Assembly: GCA_963789175.1 (NCBI GenBank)
Contig: CAWBJO010000002.1
Location: 62,001-126,000 of the forward strand
DNA from: CAWBJO01 sp963789175
GTDB taxonomy: Bacteria > Pseudomonadota > Alphaproteobacteria > Rhizobiales > Aestuariivirgaceae
Direction of reading: 5' to 3'
Length of the DNA: 64,000 nucleotides
The translations under genes were made by a program, and so were the position numbers. Shown here one piece after another: positions 1 to 8,522 of the stretch. Each line of letters starts with the position of its first letter. The first letter of the stretch is position 1. The notes beneath the pieces were generated by a model. The model saw nothing but the letters and a program-made list of their open reading frames with translations, was not told the DNA's origin and ran no database searches.

Positions 1-215
1 ACTGGAAAATCTACAGCTATCCGATCCTGACGTTTGAGGAAGTGCCGCCGATCGATGTCGTTCTGATCAACCGGCCTGGACAACCCTTCCTAGGCACAGG
101 CGAAGCTGCGCAGGGGCCGACGGCCGCGGCACTAGGAAATGCCCTGTTCGATGCGATTGGTGTTCGGTGCCGTCGCATACCCTTTACGCCAAAAAGGATT
201 ATGGAGATTTCATAG
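1..215 (+). CDS. Molybdenum hydroxylase large subunit, C-terminal end (partial)
   Basis: Seventy codons (frame from base 3) end at TAG 213-215. The peptide carries the block GTGEAAQGPTAAALGNALFD followed by a TPKRI tail. This is the usual C-terminus of the molybdopterin-binding subunit of xanthine dehydrogenase/isoquinoline oxidoreductase-type enzymes, in which the GEA glutamate is the conserved active-site base. The rest of the gene lies before the window. These enzymes hydroxylate N-heterocycles or aldehydes, and the substrate cannot be told from the tail. The next gene starts 355 bases on, so it is probably not in the same operon as the ABC importer. Confidence 0.85.
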   Translation, partial: WKIYSYPILTFEEVPPIDVVLINRPGQPFLGTGEAAQGPTAAALGNALFDAIGVRCRRIPFTPKRIMEIS

Positions 216-570
216 GTCATGTGTTGATTGGCAGACTGAAGGTGTCGTTTGTAGGACCCACGAATTTGCTTCAGGCAGCGCTATTGCTATGCAAAGCCTG
301 GACATCCACCCTCGAATCCGCACGGAAGTCCACTGGAAATTTGTAGGAACGGGATCGCGCGCGACCTACTGACAGTCGCGCCGCTCCCATCCGTCGAGCA
401 AGCCGGCAAGTAAAGAATTTCGAGGGCAGTATTGCAGCCAGTCGCAGAGGCCCTTGGGGCCGTTGATTGACTTCTCCCGGTGCTGTTGCATACTGAATCG
501 TGCCATCGCCAGCGCCGTCATTCGGTGGCGTCAAGGCACATAAAAAAACTACGACGCGGGAGGTTTTACC
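216..570. other. Intergenic region before ABC importer
   Basis: No coding frame here has family-like content. A GGGAGG ribosome binding site lies just before the 571 start, so the importer promoter should be here. I could not assign -35/-10 boxes with confidence. Confidence 0.4.
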
Positions 571-2220
571 ATGAAGTTGGAAGTCTATGACCGGCTGCTC
601 CGGTTGAACCGTCGCAGCCTACTGAAGGGAGCTGCGGCTGCTTCTGCGCTCGGTGCGACCGGCGCCATGGGTAAGTTCGCGGGCGCGCTTGCGCAGGACG
701 GCCTGCGCGCCGAGCTTCTCAAGATCCCCGGTGTGAACAAGGGATCGCCAACCGATGCCGACTGGCAGAAGGTCGGTGAGTTGTGCCTCGGCCCGACCAA
801 GGCCAACGTGCAGCAGGGCGAGTTCAACGGCGTCGAGCTGTCCTTCATGGGCATCACCAACCAGAACCTGCACAACTTCCTGTTCCGTGGCTTCCTCAAG
901 CCATGGGAGACCTATACCGGCGCCAAGATCACCTGGATCGACCTCTCGCAGGCCGACTATAACCCGCGCCTCCAGCAGGCGATCGCGACTGGCACGGTCG
1001 ACTTCGACGTCGTCGAGATGGGCGCACCCTTCGAAGGCGACGTCTGCGGCAAGGGCCTGGCGTCCGAGATGCCGGACTGGGTGAAGGCTCAGATCGAGAT
1101 GGACGACTACGTCGGCTATCTGAAGGCGCCCGTCGGCACGTGGAACGGTAAGACCTACCGGATCTCCATCGACGGAGACTGTCACAACTTCAACTACCGC
1201 ACCGACTATTTCGCGGATGCTGATCTCGCCGCGGCTTGGAAGGCGGAAGGCGGGCAGGGCGAATGGGCCGTGCCGACGACCTGGCAGCAGGTGCAGGCCG
1301 TCACCAAGTTCCTCAAGGGCAAGAAGATCGGCGGCCAGGACGCCTACGGCTATCTTGATCCAACGAAGCCGTGGGGCGGTTTCGCCTTCTACTTCCTCGG
1401 CAGCCGCGCCAGCGCCTATGCCAAGCATCCGGAAGACAAGGCGTGGCTGTTCGACGTCGACACCATGAAGCCGCGCGTCAACAACCCCGCCTGGGTGCGC
1501 GCCATCCAGGATGTGCTAGACGCGCTGCCGTCCGAGCCGCCAGATCAGATCAACGCCGATCCGAACACGACGGGCTTCCAGCAGTTCCTCGGCGGCACCG
1601 GTGCCATGGTGACGTGGTGGGGCGACATCGGATCGAACGCCAAGACCAACGATCAGTCGGTCGTGGGTGACGTTTGCGGATTCTCGATCCTTCCTGGATC
1701 CGACGACGTCTACAACTCAAAGACCGCTGCCTGGGACAAGCTGTCGAGCGGACCGAATTTCGCCCCCAACATGGCCTACATCGGCTGGGGCGTGTACGTC
1801 ATGGCCCGCGTCGACAGCGACTCGAAGAAGCAGAAGGCGGCCTGGAGTGCCGCTGCCCATCTCGGCGGCAAGGACATCTCGCTGTGGAATGCGGCCTATC
1901 CGTCCGGCTTCCAGCCGTATCGGAACAGCCACTTCAACCTTCCGGAGTGGGTGGCGGCCGGCTATGACGAGGCGTTCATCGGCTCCTATCTCAAGTCGCA
2001 GTCCGACTCGTACAACCATCCCAATGCTGCCATCGAGCCGCGCATACCGGGCATCTTCCAGTACTACAGCGTCGCGGAGGACGAGCTGACCAAGATCTAC
2101 GCCGGTCAGGTCGACGCCCAGACGGGAGCCGATGCCATTGCGGCCGCCTGGGAAAAAATCACCGACCAGATCGGCCGTGAGAAGCAGATCGAGCTATACA
2201 AGGCTTCCCTCGGTTTATGA
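571..2220 (+). CDS. ABC importer substrate-binding protein (family 1, sugar type), Tat exported
   Basis: This is a 549-residue periplasmic solute-binding protein. The N-terminus has a twin-arginine signal (NRRSLLKGAAAASALGATG, about residues 13-31) with a cleavage-like AGALAQ near residue 42. Glycine-rich and aromatic segments follow (TWWGDIG; GYLDPTKPWGGFAFYFLGSR), typical of family 1 binding proteins. It is longer than the usual 400-450 residues. A good GGGAGG site lies 8 bases before the ATG. It heads an operon with two permeases, separated from them by a hairpin. The ligand is unknown. The convergent dimethylformamidase-like operon next door may act on what is imported, but that is only inferred from proximity. 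Confidence 0.88.
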   Translation: MKLEVYDRLLRLNRRSLLKGAAAASALGATGAMGKFAGALAQDGLRAELLKIPGVNKGSPTDADWQKVGELCLGPTKANVQQGEFNGVELSFMGITNQNLHNFLFRGFLKPWETYTGAKITWIDLSQADYNPRLQQAIATGTVDFDVVEMGAPFEGDVCGKGLASEMPDWVKAQIEMDDYVGYLKAPVGTWNGKTYRISIDGDCHNFNYRTDYFADADLAAAWKAEGGQGEWAVPTTWQQVQAVTKFLKGKKIGGQDAYGYLDPTKPWGGFAFYFLGSRASAYAKHPEDKAWLFDVDTMKPRVNNPAWVRAIQDVLDALPSEPPDQINADPNTTGFQQFLGGTGAMVTWWGDIGSNAKTNDQSVVGDVCGFSILPGSDDVYNSKTAAWDKLSSGPNFAPNMAYIGWGVYVMARVDSDSKKQKAAWSAAAHLGGKDISLWNAAYPSGFQPYRNSHFNLPEWVAAGYDEAFIGSYLKSQSDSYNHPNAAIEPRIPGIFQYYSVAEDELTKIYAGQVDAQTGADAIAAAWEKITDQIGREKQIELYKASLGL

Positions 2221-2238
2221 GACTTTGAACCGACAGGA

Positions 2239-2269
2239 CGGCTGGTGACGGCGAATCCGTCACCGGCCG
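2239..2269 (+). terminator. Hairpin after binding-protein gene (partial terminator/attenuator)
   Basis: Arms CGGCTGGTGACGG (2239-2251) and CCGTCACCGGCCG (2257-2269) pair over 13 bases with one G-T wobble around a 5-base loop, followed by TTTCGCTT. It lies between the binding-protein gene and its permeases. There it could lower permease expression relative to the binding protein. Confidence 0.65.
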
Positions 2270-2320
2270 TTTCGCTTCATCGAGCCTGCAAAGCAGGCTC
2301 CGGACCTCGGCCATCCGACC

Positions 2321-3439
2321 ATGGAGATTTCGCCTCGACTGACCACCGGCCCGGAGCGCCGCGCTACGTCGACGCTGGCGTCGATCGGCCGGGCGAGGGC
2401 GGGCCAGCTGCTGACCGTCGGCGCTTCGATCCTCTTCGCCTTGGTGTTCCTGATCCAGTCTCTCTACGCCGCCGGGGTCATCGGAGTAGGCTTTGCGAAT
2501 TGGCGTCCCGTTCTCTACGCCTATGTCGCCTGGGCGATCGCTCTTGGGGCGGGCCAGGTCCTGAAGCGCGGCGAAGCCGGCCAGCGGGCGCTGTTTCTCA
2601 TCCCGGCGCTGCTCTTCACCATCGCCATGGTGATCTTTCCGACCTTCTTCGGATTCTACATCGCGTTGACGGACTGGAACCTGAGCTCGTTCTCCGGCCG
2701 CAAGTTCAGCGGGATCGCCAATCTCCAGGCACTCATGAGCGATCCCTACTACTGGAATGCCCTGCGCAACATGGTTTACTACGTCCTGGCGGTTCTCGTT
2801 CAGTACACCATCGCCTTCGGGCTTGCGCTGCTGCTCAACGCCGATATCCGGGGCCGCAAGTTCTTTCGCGTCGCGTTCCTCCTTCCGTTCATGCTCAGCC
2901 CCGTCGCCGTCAGCTGGATGATCGGCAAGTCGCTGTTCGAGTACCGCTACGGGCCGGCGGCCACGCTTGCCCGCTTGCTCGGCTGGGATAGCCCCGCCTT
3001 CTTCGCATCACCGTGGATCGCGCGGCTCAGCATCATGGCCATGGATGCCTGGGTTTCCATCCCGTTCATCGTGATCCTGCTGCTCGCCGGCCTTCAGGCC
3101 CTGCCGAAGGACGTCACCGAGGCGGCCAAAATCGACGGCGCCACGCCCTGGCAGAGCTTCTGGCAGATCACCTTTCCACTCATGCTGCCGGTGAGCATCA
3201 CGGCCATCGTGTTGCGCATTATCTTCGAGTTGAAGCTGGCCGATATCGTCATCAACGTCACGTCGGGCGGGCCGGGAGGGGCCACCGACACGGTGACGAG
3301 CTTCATTTACCGCGAGTACCGCGACCGCTCGAACGTCGGCTATGGTACGATGCTCGCCGAATTCTATCTGGTGATCATCATCATCTTCGTCACCCTTCTG
3401 TTGAACTGGGCCAGCCGGTACATGAAGCGGATGACATGA
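2321..3439 (+). CDS. ABC importer permease, MalF/UgpA type
   Basis: This 372-residue inner-membrane permease has an N-terminal pair of membrane segments (about residues 28-75) before the usual MalF-like core, which explains the extra length. The EAA loop reads EAAKIDGATPWQSFWQITFP near residue 265, the contact site for the ATPase. It follows the binding-protein gene after a hairpin and precedes the second permease by 16 bases. A different frame (2245-2991) is a shadow. No ATPase gene belongs to this operon, so the importer would need a shared MsmK/UgpC-type ATPase, perhaps the one at 19126-20202. Confidence 0.88.
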   Translation: MEISPRLTTGPERRATSTLASIGRARAGQLLTVGASILFALVFLIQSLYAAGVIGVGFANWRPVLYAYVAWAIALGAGQVLKRGEAGQRALFLIPALLFTIAMVIFPTFFGFYIALTDWNLSSFSGRKFSGIANLQALMSDPYYWNALRNMVYYVLAVLVQYTIAFGLALLLNADIRGRKFFRVAFLLPFMLSPVAVSWMIGKSLFEYRYGPAATLARLLGWDSPAFFASPWIARLSIMAMDAWVSIPFIVILLLAGLQALPKDVTEAAKIDGATPWQSFWQITFPLMLPVSITAIVLRIIFELKLADIVINVTSGGPGGATDTVTSFIYREYRDRSNVGYGTMLAEFYLVIIIIFVTLLLNWASRYMKRMT

Positions 3440-3455
3440 CCGCGTCGATCGAGGA

Positions 3456-4388
3456 ATGCCAGCAGTGACAGCCGAAGTCGCGATGACCAACGAAACGTCG
3501 ACGCTTGCCCGCCGTCGCGCTCTGATGGTCACGGGCCGCGTGCTTATCTACGTTGCGCTGCTGTTCTGGGCCTTCGTCTCGCTCTTTCCGATCTACTGGA
3601 CGGTGACGACGTCGTTCAAGATCGCCCCCGACGTCACCCAGGGCCGCATGATTCCGTGGGTGGATTTCACGCCGGACTGGAAGGGCTGGCGGTCGCTCGG
3701 CTTGTCGCCGGACACGATCGGCCAGCCTTCGACCGTTCGCGACGAGTTCGTGAAGCGCTTCGAGAACAGTATCATCGCGTCGGTCGGTTCGTCGGCGCTG
3801 GCCATCGTCATCGGCTCGCTCGCCGCATATGGGTTGAGCCGTTTCGAATACAAGTTCGGCGCTTGGGGCAATCGCGACATCTCGTTCTTCTTCCTTTCAC
3901 AGCTCATCCTCCCGCCTGTCGTTCTGGCGATGCCGTTTCTCGTCCTCTACAAGGAGGTGGCGCTGCTCGACACCCATATCGGCCTGATCCTGATCTACAC
4001 CCTGATGGTCCTGCCCATCGTCATATGGATCATGCGCGACCAGTTCGACACGATCCCGATCGAGCTCGAGCAGGCGGCCATGGTCGACGGCTGCACGGTC
4101 TGGGGCGCGTTTCTGAGGATCGTCCTTCCGATTGCGCTGCCGGGCATGGTGGCTGCCTTCATCCTGTCGGTCGTTCTGTGCTGGAACGAGTATTTCTTCG
4201 CCGCGCTGCTGACCAGCACGAATGCCAAGACCTTGCCGGTCATGGTCGCCACCCAAACCGGCTCGCAGGGCATCAACTGGTGGTCGATGGCGGCTGTTTC
4301 CACCGCTGCCATCACGCCTCTGGTCGTTATCGGCGTCCTGCTTGAGCGCTATATCGTCAAGGGTCTGACGGCCGGCGCCGTAAAGTAG
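3456..4388 (+). CDS. ABC importer permease, MalG/UgpE type
   Basis: This 310-residue permease has about six membrane segments and the EAA-loop equivalent EQAAMVDGCTVWGAFLRIVLP in the C-terminal third. Start choice is uncertain: ATG 3456 sits directly on a GAGG, GTG 3465 has better spacing from it, and ATG 3483 is also in frame. Partner of the permease ending at 3439. It ends one base before the convergent creatininase-family gene, so the two operons meet tail to tail with no room for a separate terminator. Substrate unknown. Confidence 0.87.
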   Translation: MPAVTAEVAMTNETSTLARRRALMVTGRVLIYVALLFWAFVSLFPIYWTVTTSFKIAPDVTQGRMIPWVDFTPDWKGWRSLGLSPDTIGQPSTVRDEFVKRFENSIIASVGSSALAIVIGSLAAYGLSRFEYKFGAWGNRDISFFFLSQLILPPVVLAMPFLVLYKEVALLDTHIGLILIYTLMVLPIVIWIMRDQFDTIPIELEQAAMVDGCTVWGAFLRIVLPIALPGMVAAFILSVVLCWNEYFFAALLTSTNAKTLPVMVATQTGSQGINWWSMAAVSTAAITPLVVIGVLLERYIVKGLTAGAVK

Positions 4389-4389
4389 C

Positions 4390-5133
4390 CTACCGGGCCT
4401 TCAACACGCTCCGCACGTGCGCGAGGATGAGATCGCGGCCTTTCGTGCCGAGGGCCTCGCTGGCGTCGGCAGCCCCCGCTGCATACCACTGATCCGTCCT
4501 CAGCTTGCTCATGTCCACGGCATCCGGTGCCAGCGCCATCATGAGAGAGGTCTCGCCGCGCCCGGCATGGTCGAACGAATACTGCTTGATAATGTCTGGC
4601 GTCATCAAGGGATGACCCTTGATCCAACTAAACGGATCATCGCCGGCGGCCTGCTGCGAATAATAGTCGGCCATGCTCTTGTCGCCCCACCAGCCTTCGC
4701 CGTGCGAAGCCTCGACAAAGGAGAAGATCGCCTGGCGTGCCGCCAATTTGAAGGCAAGGTCGGTGGGCATTCCGGCCGCGAAATTCTCGGTCTGATGATG
4801 GATGAAGAAATGGATGCTTCGGAAGCCGATGCGCAGCAGCGATCGGAACAGGTCCTGGGCGAGGGGGAGGAGCCGCTCCGCATCGACCTGGATGGAGCCG
4901 TTGCCTTCGGGACCGGCGACGGCGTAGCTGCTCGCTCCATAGGGAAACGGCGGCAGGACCACGAGGTCCATTTCCTGATCGAGAATGCTCAGGATGGACG
5001 TGACGGCAAGCATGTCCATCCCGACGGCGAGATGTTCGCCGTGATACTCGAGCACGCCGACCGGCAGGACGACCGGCCACCGCGCTTCGATGGCGTGGCG
5101 GATCTGGTGCGGCAACATCAGCTCATAGCGCAT
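4390..5133 (-). CDS. Creatininase-family amidohydrolase
   Basis: This 247-residue protein has the creatininase N-terminal metal motif (LPVGVLEYHGEHLAVGMD, residues 23-40), where E29, H34 and D40 match the usual metal ligands, and a later HAGRGETS matching the HAGxxETS signature. The normal NGHGGN loop is degenerate (IHHQTEN), so the true substrate need not be creatinine. Members hydrolyse cyclic or linear amide bonds (creatininase, formamide hydrolases in cofactor catabolism). It is the last gene of the minus-strand operon 7802-4390, 13 bases after the dimethylformamidase-like large subunit. It could process an amide product of that enzyme, which is inference from context. Confidence 0.82.
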   Translation of the reverse strand: MRYELMLPHQIRHAIEARWPVVLPVGVLEYHGEHLAVGMDMLAVTSILSILDQEMDLVVLPPFPYGASSYAVAGPEGNGSIQVDAERLLPLAQDLFRSLLRIGFRSIHFFIHHQTENFAAGMPTDLAFKLAARQAIFSFVEASHGEGWWGDKSMADYYSQQAAGDDPFSWIKGHPLMTPDIIKQYSFDHAGRGETSLMMALAPDAVDMSKLRTDQWYAAGAADASEALGTKGRDLILAHVRSVLKAR

Positions 5134-5146
5134 GGTGGCACTCGCC

Positions 5147-7279
5147 TCAGACGAACGGAGTGGGGTCGCGGAATCGCTTCAGCACGTTGGCCGTGATCCG
5201 CGACACGTTGTTGTCGTAGTTGTTGTTCGACAGCGATCCGCACCACGCGATAGACGAAACCGAGAACACGGCTCCGCCGCCGGCAAGCTCGGCGAAAGCC
5301 AGATCGGCCCTGACGCGATCGTTCTGGTCGCCGCCTAGGTTCGGCGGAACGACGCCGAACTCCTCGTTGACCAGGGCCACGAGGGCCGAGTGGTTCTCCG
5401 ACGATGCGAGCCGCAGCGTGTGCGGCGGCGACCCGAGGCGTGTGCTGATGCAGTCGAGCTCGAGACCCGCCGCACCCCCGCCGATCAGTCCGAAGTCGCC
5501 GATGATCTCATCCGCCACCCCCTCGAAGATGAATCCGGCGCGCGAGTCATGGGAGTCGGGACCACGCCGATAGTAGCTGCACAGGTCGAATCCCTGTGCG
5601 ATGAAACCCACGGCGCACATGACGTTCGGGGGCCGCCCGATGCGCCGCCACAGGCCGCCCATCTCGCCGTTGAACGAATGGTGATACTCGCCGGGCTGCG
5701 CTTCCCATGTCCGGATGCCGTCCTCGGCTCGGCGGACCTCGATCACACCGGGCAGGGACTGGTGGAAGGCGATGCGCCAGTACCAACCGTTGGCGCCGAG
5801 ATACATGAGACGGCCGCCCGCATCGAGCCACGCCTTCATGCCGTCCCACATCGCGGTCGAATGGTATTCGGGATGGGTGCCGGTCAGGACGATGCGATAG
5901 TGCTTGAGGAGTTTCGCGCCGTCCTTGTGCAGGTCCTCGTCCGTGATGGTGTCGTAGTCGATCCCATGATGGTCGAGCCAGTCGAATAGGTGCGTGTCGG
6001 CGTTGTACTGCCACAGCGCCGAGCCCGGACCGCCGAGCCAAGAATGATACCGCGACGAGAAGTTCAGGACCGGCCGCAGACGGCTAGAATAGCACACTCC
6101 CGAGCCGTCCAGGTGGCTGTCGTACAGAGATCCGCCGAGCTCGGGATGTTCGTACATGTAGAGGTCGGCGTGACCGAACTGCAGCAGGCGGCCCACCACG
6201 CGCTCGGCTTCCCGCGCCGTGATGTGCTCGGCATGGTTGGCGTAAGCCATGTACGAGCAGGTGGGAGCGAGAAATGCCACCGTTTCCCGCTTGCCGCCCC
6301 GCCGCGGCGTCACGAAAAACGGAATGTAAGCCTCGCGCGTTTTGCCCTCGTCACTTTCGCCGGCGACCACATGGAGCGCATACGGGCCGCTCCTAAAATC
6401 GAGCGGTACTTTGAACCGCACCGATGCTTCCCAGTCCGCATCGTAGATGTCGTCATGATGGAAATGGATGGCGGCATAGTGGGCGGGCTTCAATGTGAAG
6501 CGATGCTCGGAGCCGTCCCAATTGTGTCCCTTCATGGCGCGGGCAGGGAGATTCACGAGCTCTCCATGGTGCCGCCGTCCGCCAACGTCGACGGCCCGCG
6601 TCGTGGCGATCTCGCGGCTGAAATCCCATCGCGCAACACGGGCCAGGGCAGGGCGCTCGATCTTGCCGTCGAAATGTTCCCCGACCGTGCCGTCCGTTTG
6701 CGGGCAGCCGGCGAGCCAGAAACCCTTCGCGGCGGCTGGAAGCAAATCGATCCCCTGCGTGACCTCGTCTTCATCCTTTGCCAGCGGCAAGGGAGCGAGC
6801 GGCGATTGCGACAGGCGCAATTGCTTGCGCCGGCCATCGACGGCCACCTCCAACGCATACCATCGGCGCGACAGCATCGCGGCGCCGACCTTGAAGCTTC
6901 GCCCACCGGCGCGAAACGAAAGCGCGCCGTCTTCCAGACCGATCTGCCAGCCGAGCTGGGCGGCGATCGTCTGGAAGCCCCGCTTCGGCAGGGTCGGCCA
7001 CACGAGGCACGAAAACGTGAAGGTCTGCAAGGCCGGCACGCTCGGCGCACGCATGAACGAGCCGGCATCGATCACCTGCCGCTTTCCCGGATACGATCCG
7101 TCAACGATGCTCGGCACGTGCGGAAGCTTCAATCCCGGTCCGGCCGGATTCGAATCTCCGTGGACGACGCGGACGAGCCTTGCTTCGAAACTGTCACCGT
7201 CTTCGAGCGAGATCATGAAGATGATGCTACCACCCTGCGCAACGCTGTAGCGGTCTGGATAGCCGAGGACGGTCAGCAT
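5147..7279 (-). CDS. N,N-dimethylformamidase-like large subunit
   Basis: This 710-residue protein, starting at MLTVLGYPDRYSVAQGG, matches the large (beta) subunit of N,N-dimethylformamidase in length (about 760) and features. It has an N-terminal beta-rich lectin-like part, then the central block PAHYAAIHFHHDDIYDADW, and a C-terminal catalytic half with NADTHLFDWLDHHGIDYD and LTGTHPEYHSTAMWDGMKAW. The known enzyme uses an iron held by two tyrosines and one glutamate; suitable Tyr and Glu residues are present, but I cannot assign them without an alignment. Its start overlaps the small-subunit stop by 7 bases, so the two are translationally coupled. Reaction in the family: formamide to formate plus amine. 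The substrate here is unknown. Confidence 0.8.
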   Translation of the reverse strand: MLTVLGYPDRYSVAQGGSIIFMISLEDGDSFEARLVRVVHGDSNPAGPGLKLPHVPSIVDGSYPGKRQVIDAGSFMRAPSVPALQTFTFSCLVWPTLPKRGFQTIAAQLGWQIGLEDGALSFRAGGRSFKVGAAMLSRRWYALEVAVDGRRKQLRLSQSPLAPLPLAKDEDEVTQGIDLLPAAAKGFWLAGCPQTDGTVGEHFDGKIERPALARVARWDFSREIATTRAVDVGGRRHHGELVNLPARAMKGHNWDGSEHRFTLKPAHYAAIHFHHDDIYDADWEASVRFKVPLDFRSGPYALHVVAGESDEGKTREAYIPFFVTPRRGGKRETVAFLAPTCSYMAYANHAEHITAREAERVVGRLLQFGHADLYMYEHPELGGSLYDSHLDGSGVCYSSRLRPVLNFSSRYHSWLGGPGSALWQYNADTHLFDWLDHHGIDYDTITDEDLHKDGAKLLKHYRIVLTGTHPEYHSTAMWDGMKAWLDAGGRLMYLGANGWYWRIAFHQSLPGVIEVRRAEDGIRTWEAQPGEYHHSFNGEMGGLWRRIGRPPNVMCAVGFIAQGFDLCSYYRRGPDSHDSRAGFIFEGVADEIIGDFGLIGGGAAGLELDCISTRLGSPPHTLRLASSENHSALVALVNEEFGVVPPNLGGDQNDRVRADLAFAELAGGGAVFSVSSIAWCGSLSNNNYDNNVSRITANVLKRFRDPTPFV

Positions 7280-7605
7280 TGTTCGCCGTCGCCAAGCGAG
7301 CTGTTGAGGATCTCGCCGGTGTGCTGCTTCCAGCGCCGTCTGAAAACCTCCCATTCGGCTTCCTCGCGGCTTCGGAAAATGGGCTCGCTATGCACTTGGA
7401 TCGGTTGCGACCGATCGGCGGGCATCTCGCCGAGCACCCATTCCTTGAACTCCGTGCGGCACACGAGGATGGTCTGGCGGCCTGAGGGGTCGTAACGCAT
7501 CGTGTTGAGGATTCGCCTGAGCCCGGGGCTGTGGAGTCCGATCGGCATCTGCCGAAACTCTTCGACGTACGTACGGTCCGCCACGGGATCAATTCGATAG
7601 GCCAT
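7273..7605 (-). CDS. N,N-dimethylformamidase-like small subunit
   Basis: This 110-residue protein (MAYRIDPVADRTYVEEF...) lies directly before the large-subunit gene and overlaps it by 7 bases. Dimethylformamidase is an alpha2beta2 enzyme with a small subunit of about 130 residues. Size, order and coupling support that role here, together with a charged helical C-terminal half (EEAEWEVFRRRWKQHTGEI). The ATG overlaps the stop of the BtpA remnant (TGATG), so translation is likely handed down from that frame. A longer in-frame extension to 7842 runs through the BtpA remnant in another frame and is not real. Confidence 0.72.
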   Translation of the reverse strand: MAYRIDPVADRTYVEEFRQMPIGLHSPGLRRILNTMRYDPSGRQTILVCRTEFKEWVLGEMPADRSQPIQVHSEPIFRSREEAEWEVFRRRWKQHTGEILNSSLGDGEQC

Positions 7606-7802
7606 CAGCGCAGTTTCCCCACCGCCGCCATGAAGCGTCCGACGCGACCGACGTTCTTCCAGGTATCTCCATCCACCTTGAGGTGCGTGGTGATTTTCTG
7701 GACCCCGCCGCCGGCATCGTAGAGCGGCGCACCGGGAAGGGCGCCGATATGGGCCATGGCGATGACGGCTTTCTTCTTTGCACCAAAGAATTCGAACGGC
7801 AT
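7605..7802 (-). pseudogene. BtpA/SgcQ-family protein with large internal deletion
   Basis: The 65-residue frame joins the two ends of a BtpA/SgcQ protein. Residues 10-30 (KKAVIAMAHIGALPGAPLYD) match the family N-terminus. Residues 37-65 (TTHLKVDGDTW... GRFMAAVGKLR) match the extreme C-terminus, which in SgcQ reads TTFKKDGVF... SQFMEKVHHIR. About 200 central residues of the TIM-barrel are missing, yet the frame is kept. Start, Shine-Dalgarno (AAGGTGG) and the TGATG coupling to the dimethylformamidase small subunit are intact. It cannot be a working enzyme and may survive as a leader for downstream translation. Confidence 0.75.
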
Positions 7803-7872
7803 CCGCCACCTTCTTGATTGATCTCCCGCTCCCCATCATCATGAGGCCGCGGGTTCAGGTCAATCCCGGGAA

Positions 7873-8048
7873 TCCAGATCTGAAAGTGCGGGGACTTGAC
7901 GGGCTGCGGGTTTGTGATGCGTCTGTAATGCCGACTATCGTGAGCGGCAATACCAACGCGGCAACCATAATGATCGCCGAGAAAGGCGCCGATTTGATTC
8001 GGGCAGCTAACTAGGCCCGGGCGGTCACGTCAACCTAGCCAGCATTGC
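7873..8048 (+). pseudogene. GMC oxidoreductase C-terminal remnant, copy 1
   Basis: The frame ending at TAG 8012-8014 reads LRVCDASVMPTIVSGNTNAA followed by TIMIAEKGADLIRAAN. This is the terminal signature of choline-dehydrogenase-like GMC flavoenzymes, including the conserved active-site region before the VSGNTNA motif. Only about 45 residues remain of some 550. The same segment, including bases past the stop to about 8048, recurs at 12079-12256. Confidence 0.85.
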
Positions 8049-8128
8049 TTCGGACTCGATGGTCAGCCTCGTGGGCCTCCCAACCACGGCCGCTACATTG
8101 CGGGATTTCGTGGACACTTACGGCGGGC

Positions 8129-8273
8129 CCATGAAATGCCCAAGAATGAGTGCGATTGAACGTCGGCGAACGTGATTGATTGGCGCCGATCGGCCTTGAT
8201 TTTCTACAAATATCGCGGGAGTCTACGACGTTGACATCGGGTTCCCGGTCGTCCGAGACAACTTAGACGACCG
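8129..8273 (+). repeat. Dispersed repeat R1 with truncated tRNA-like segment
   Basis: First of three related copies (others 9581-9718 and 11901-12074). Shared landmarks are ATGCCCAAGAATGA near the left end, TTGAACGT, and the exact run GTCTACGACGTTGACAT. After the anticodon-like TTGACAT (8231-8237) this copy has lost the T-arm segment present in R2 and R3. It then rejoins R3 at the GTCGTC inverted repeat. Confidence 0.8.
8246..8273. promoter_or_regulatory. Inverted repeat CGGTCGTC/GACGACCG (operator-like)
   Basis: Perfect 8-base arms at 8246-8253 and 8266-8273 flank a 12-base centre that contains GAGACAAC. GTCGTC-CGA-GACAAC is itself a near-palindrome of the kind bound by GntR or LysR-type dimers. 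The same array recurs at 12049-12072. It lies 250 bases before the LysR gene. No U-tract follows, so it is not a typical terminator. Confidence 0.45.
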
Positions 8274-8522
8274 TGGGATTTTCATGCTGCTTCGCGGGCA
8301 ATTGGCGGCTCTATCATCAGAAATGAGGACATGAGACACACTGTCTGTCATCACTACGGCAAAAAAAGCCGCTTCGTCTCTGCGGGAGGATGTTGCGTCC
8401 AAGACTTTTACCGCCCAATCGCGCGTTTGGCGGCACGGGGCCGGACCGCAAGTCCCACATTTGCCAGGGTGTACGGTTGAGGATCGATAGTATTTCAAGG
8501 AGAAGTGAATAGGATTCACTCC

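Larger units (their letters stand above)
8049..8522. other. Repeat-bearing region before LysR gene
   Basis: This region holds repeat copy R1 (8129-8273) and, at about 8321-8411, a stretch with patchy similarity to about 9797-9884. I see no gene. AGGA at 8510-8513 is a plausible binding site for the LysR start at 8523. Confidence 0.5.

Noticed and set aside
619..1428. 269-codon minus-strand frame inside the first binding-protein gene
   Set aside because: Shadow of a G+C-rich gene: no domain, no ribosome site, fully overlapped by the binding-protein frame.
5990..7495. 501-codon plus-strand open frame opposite the dimethylformamidase-like genes
   Set aside because: It is the antisense of a clear family protein, has Arg/His/Pro-heavy low-order composition and no recognisable domain.
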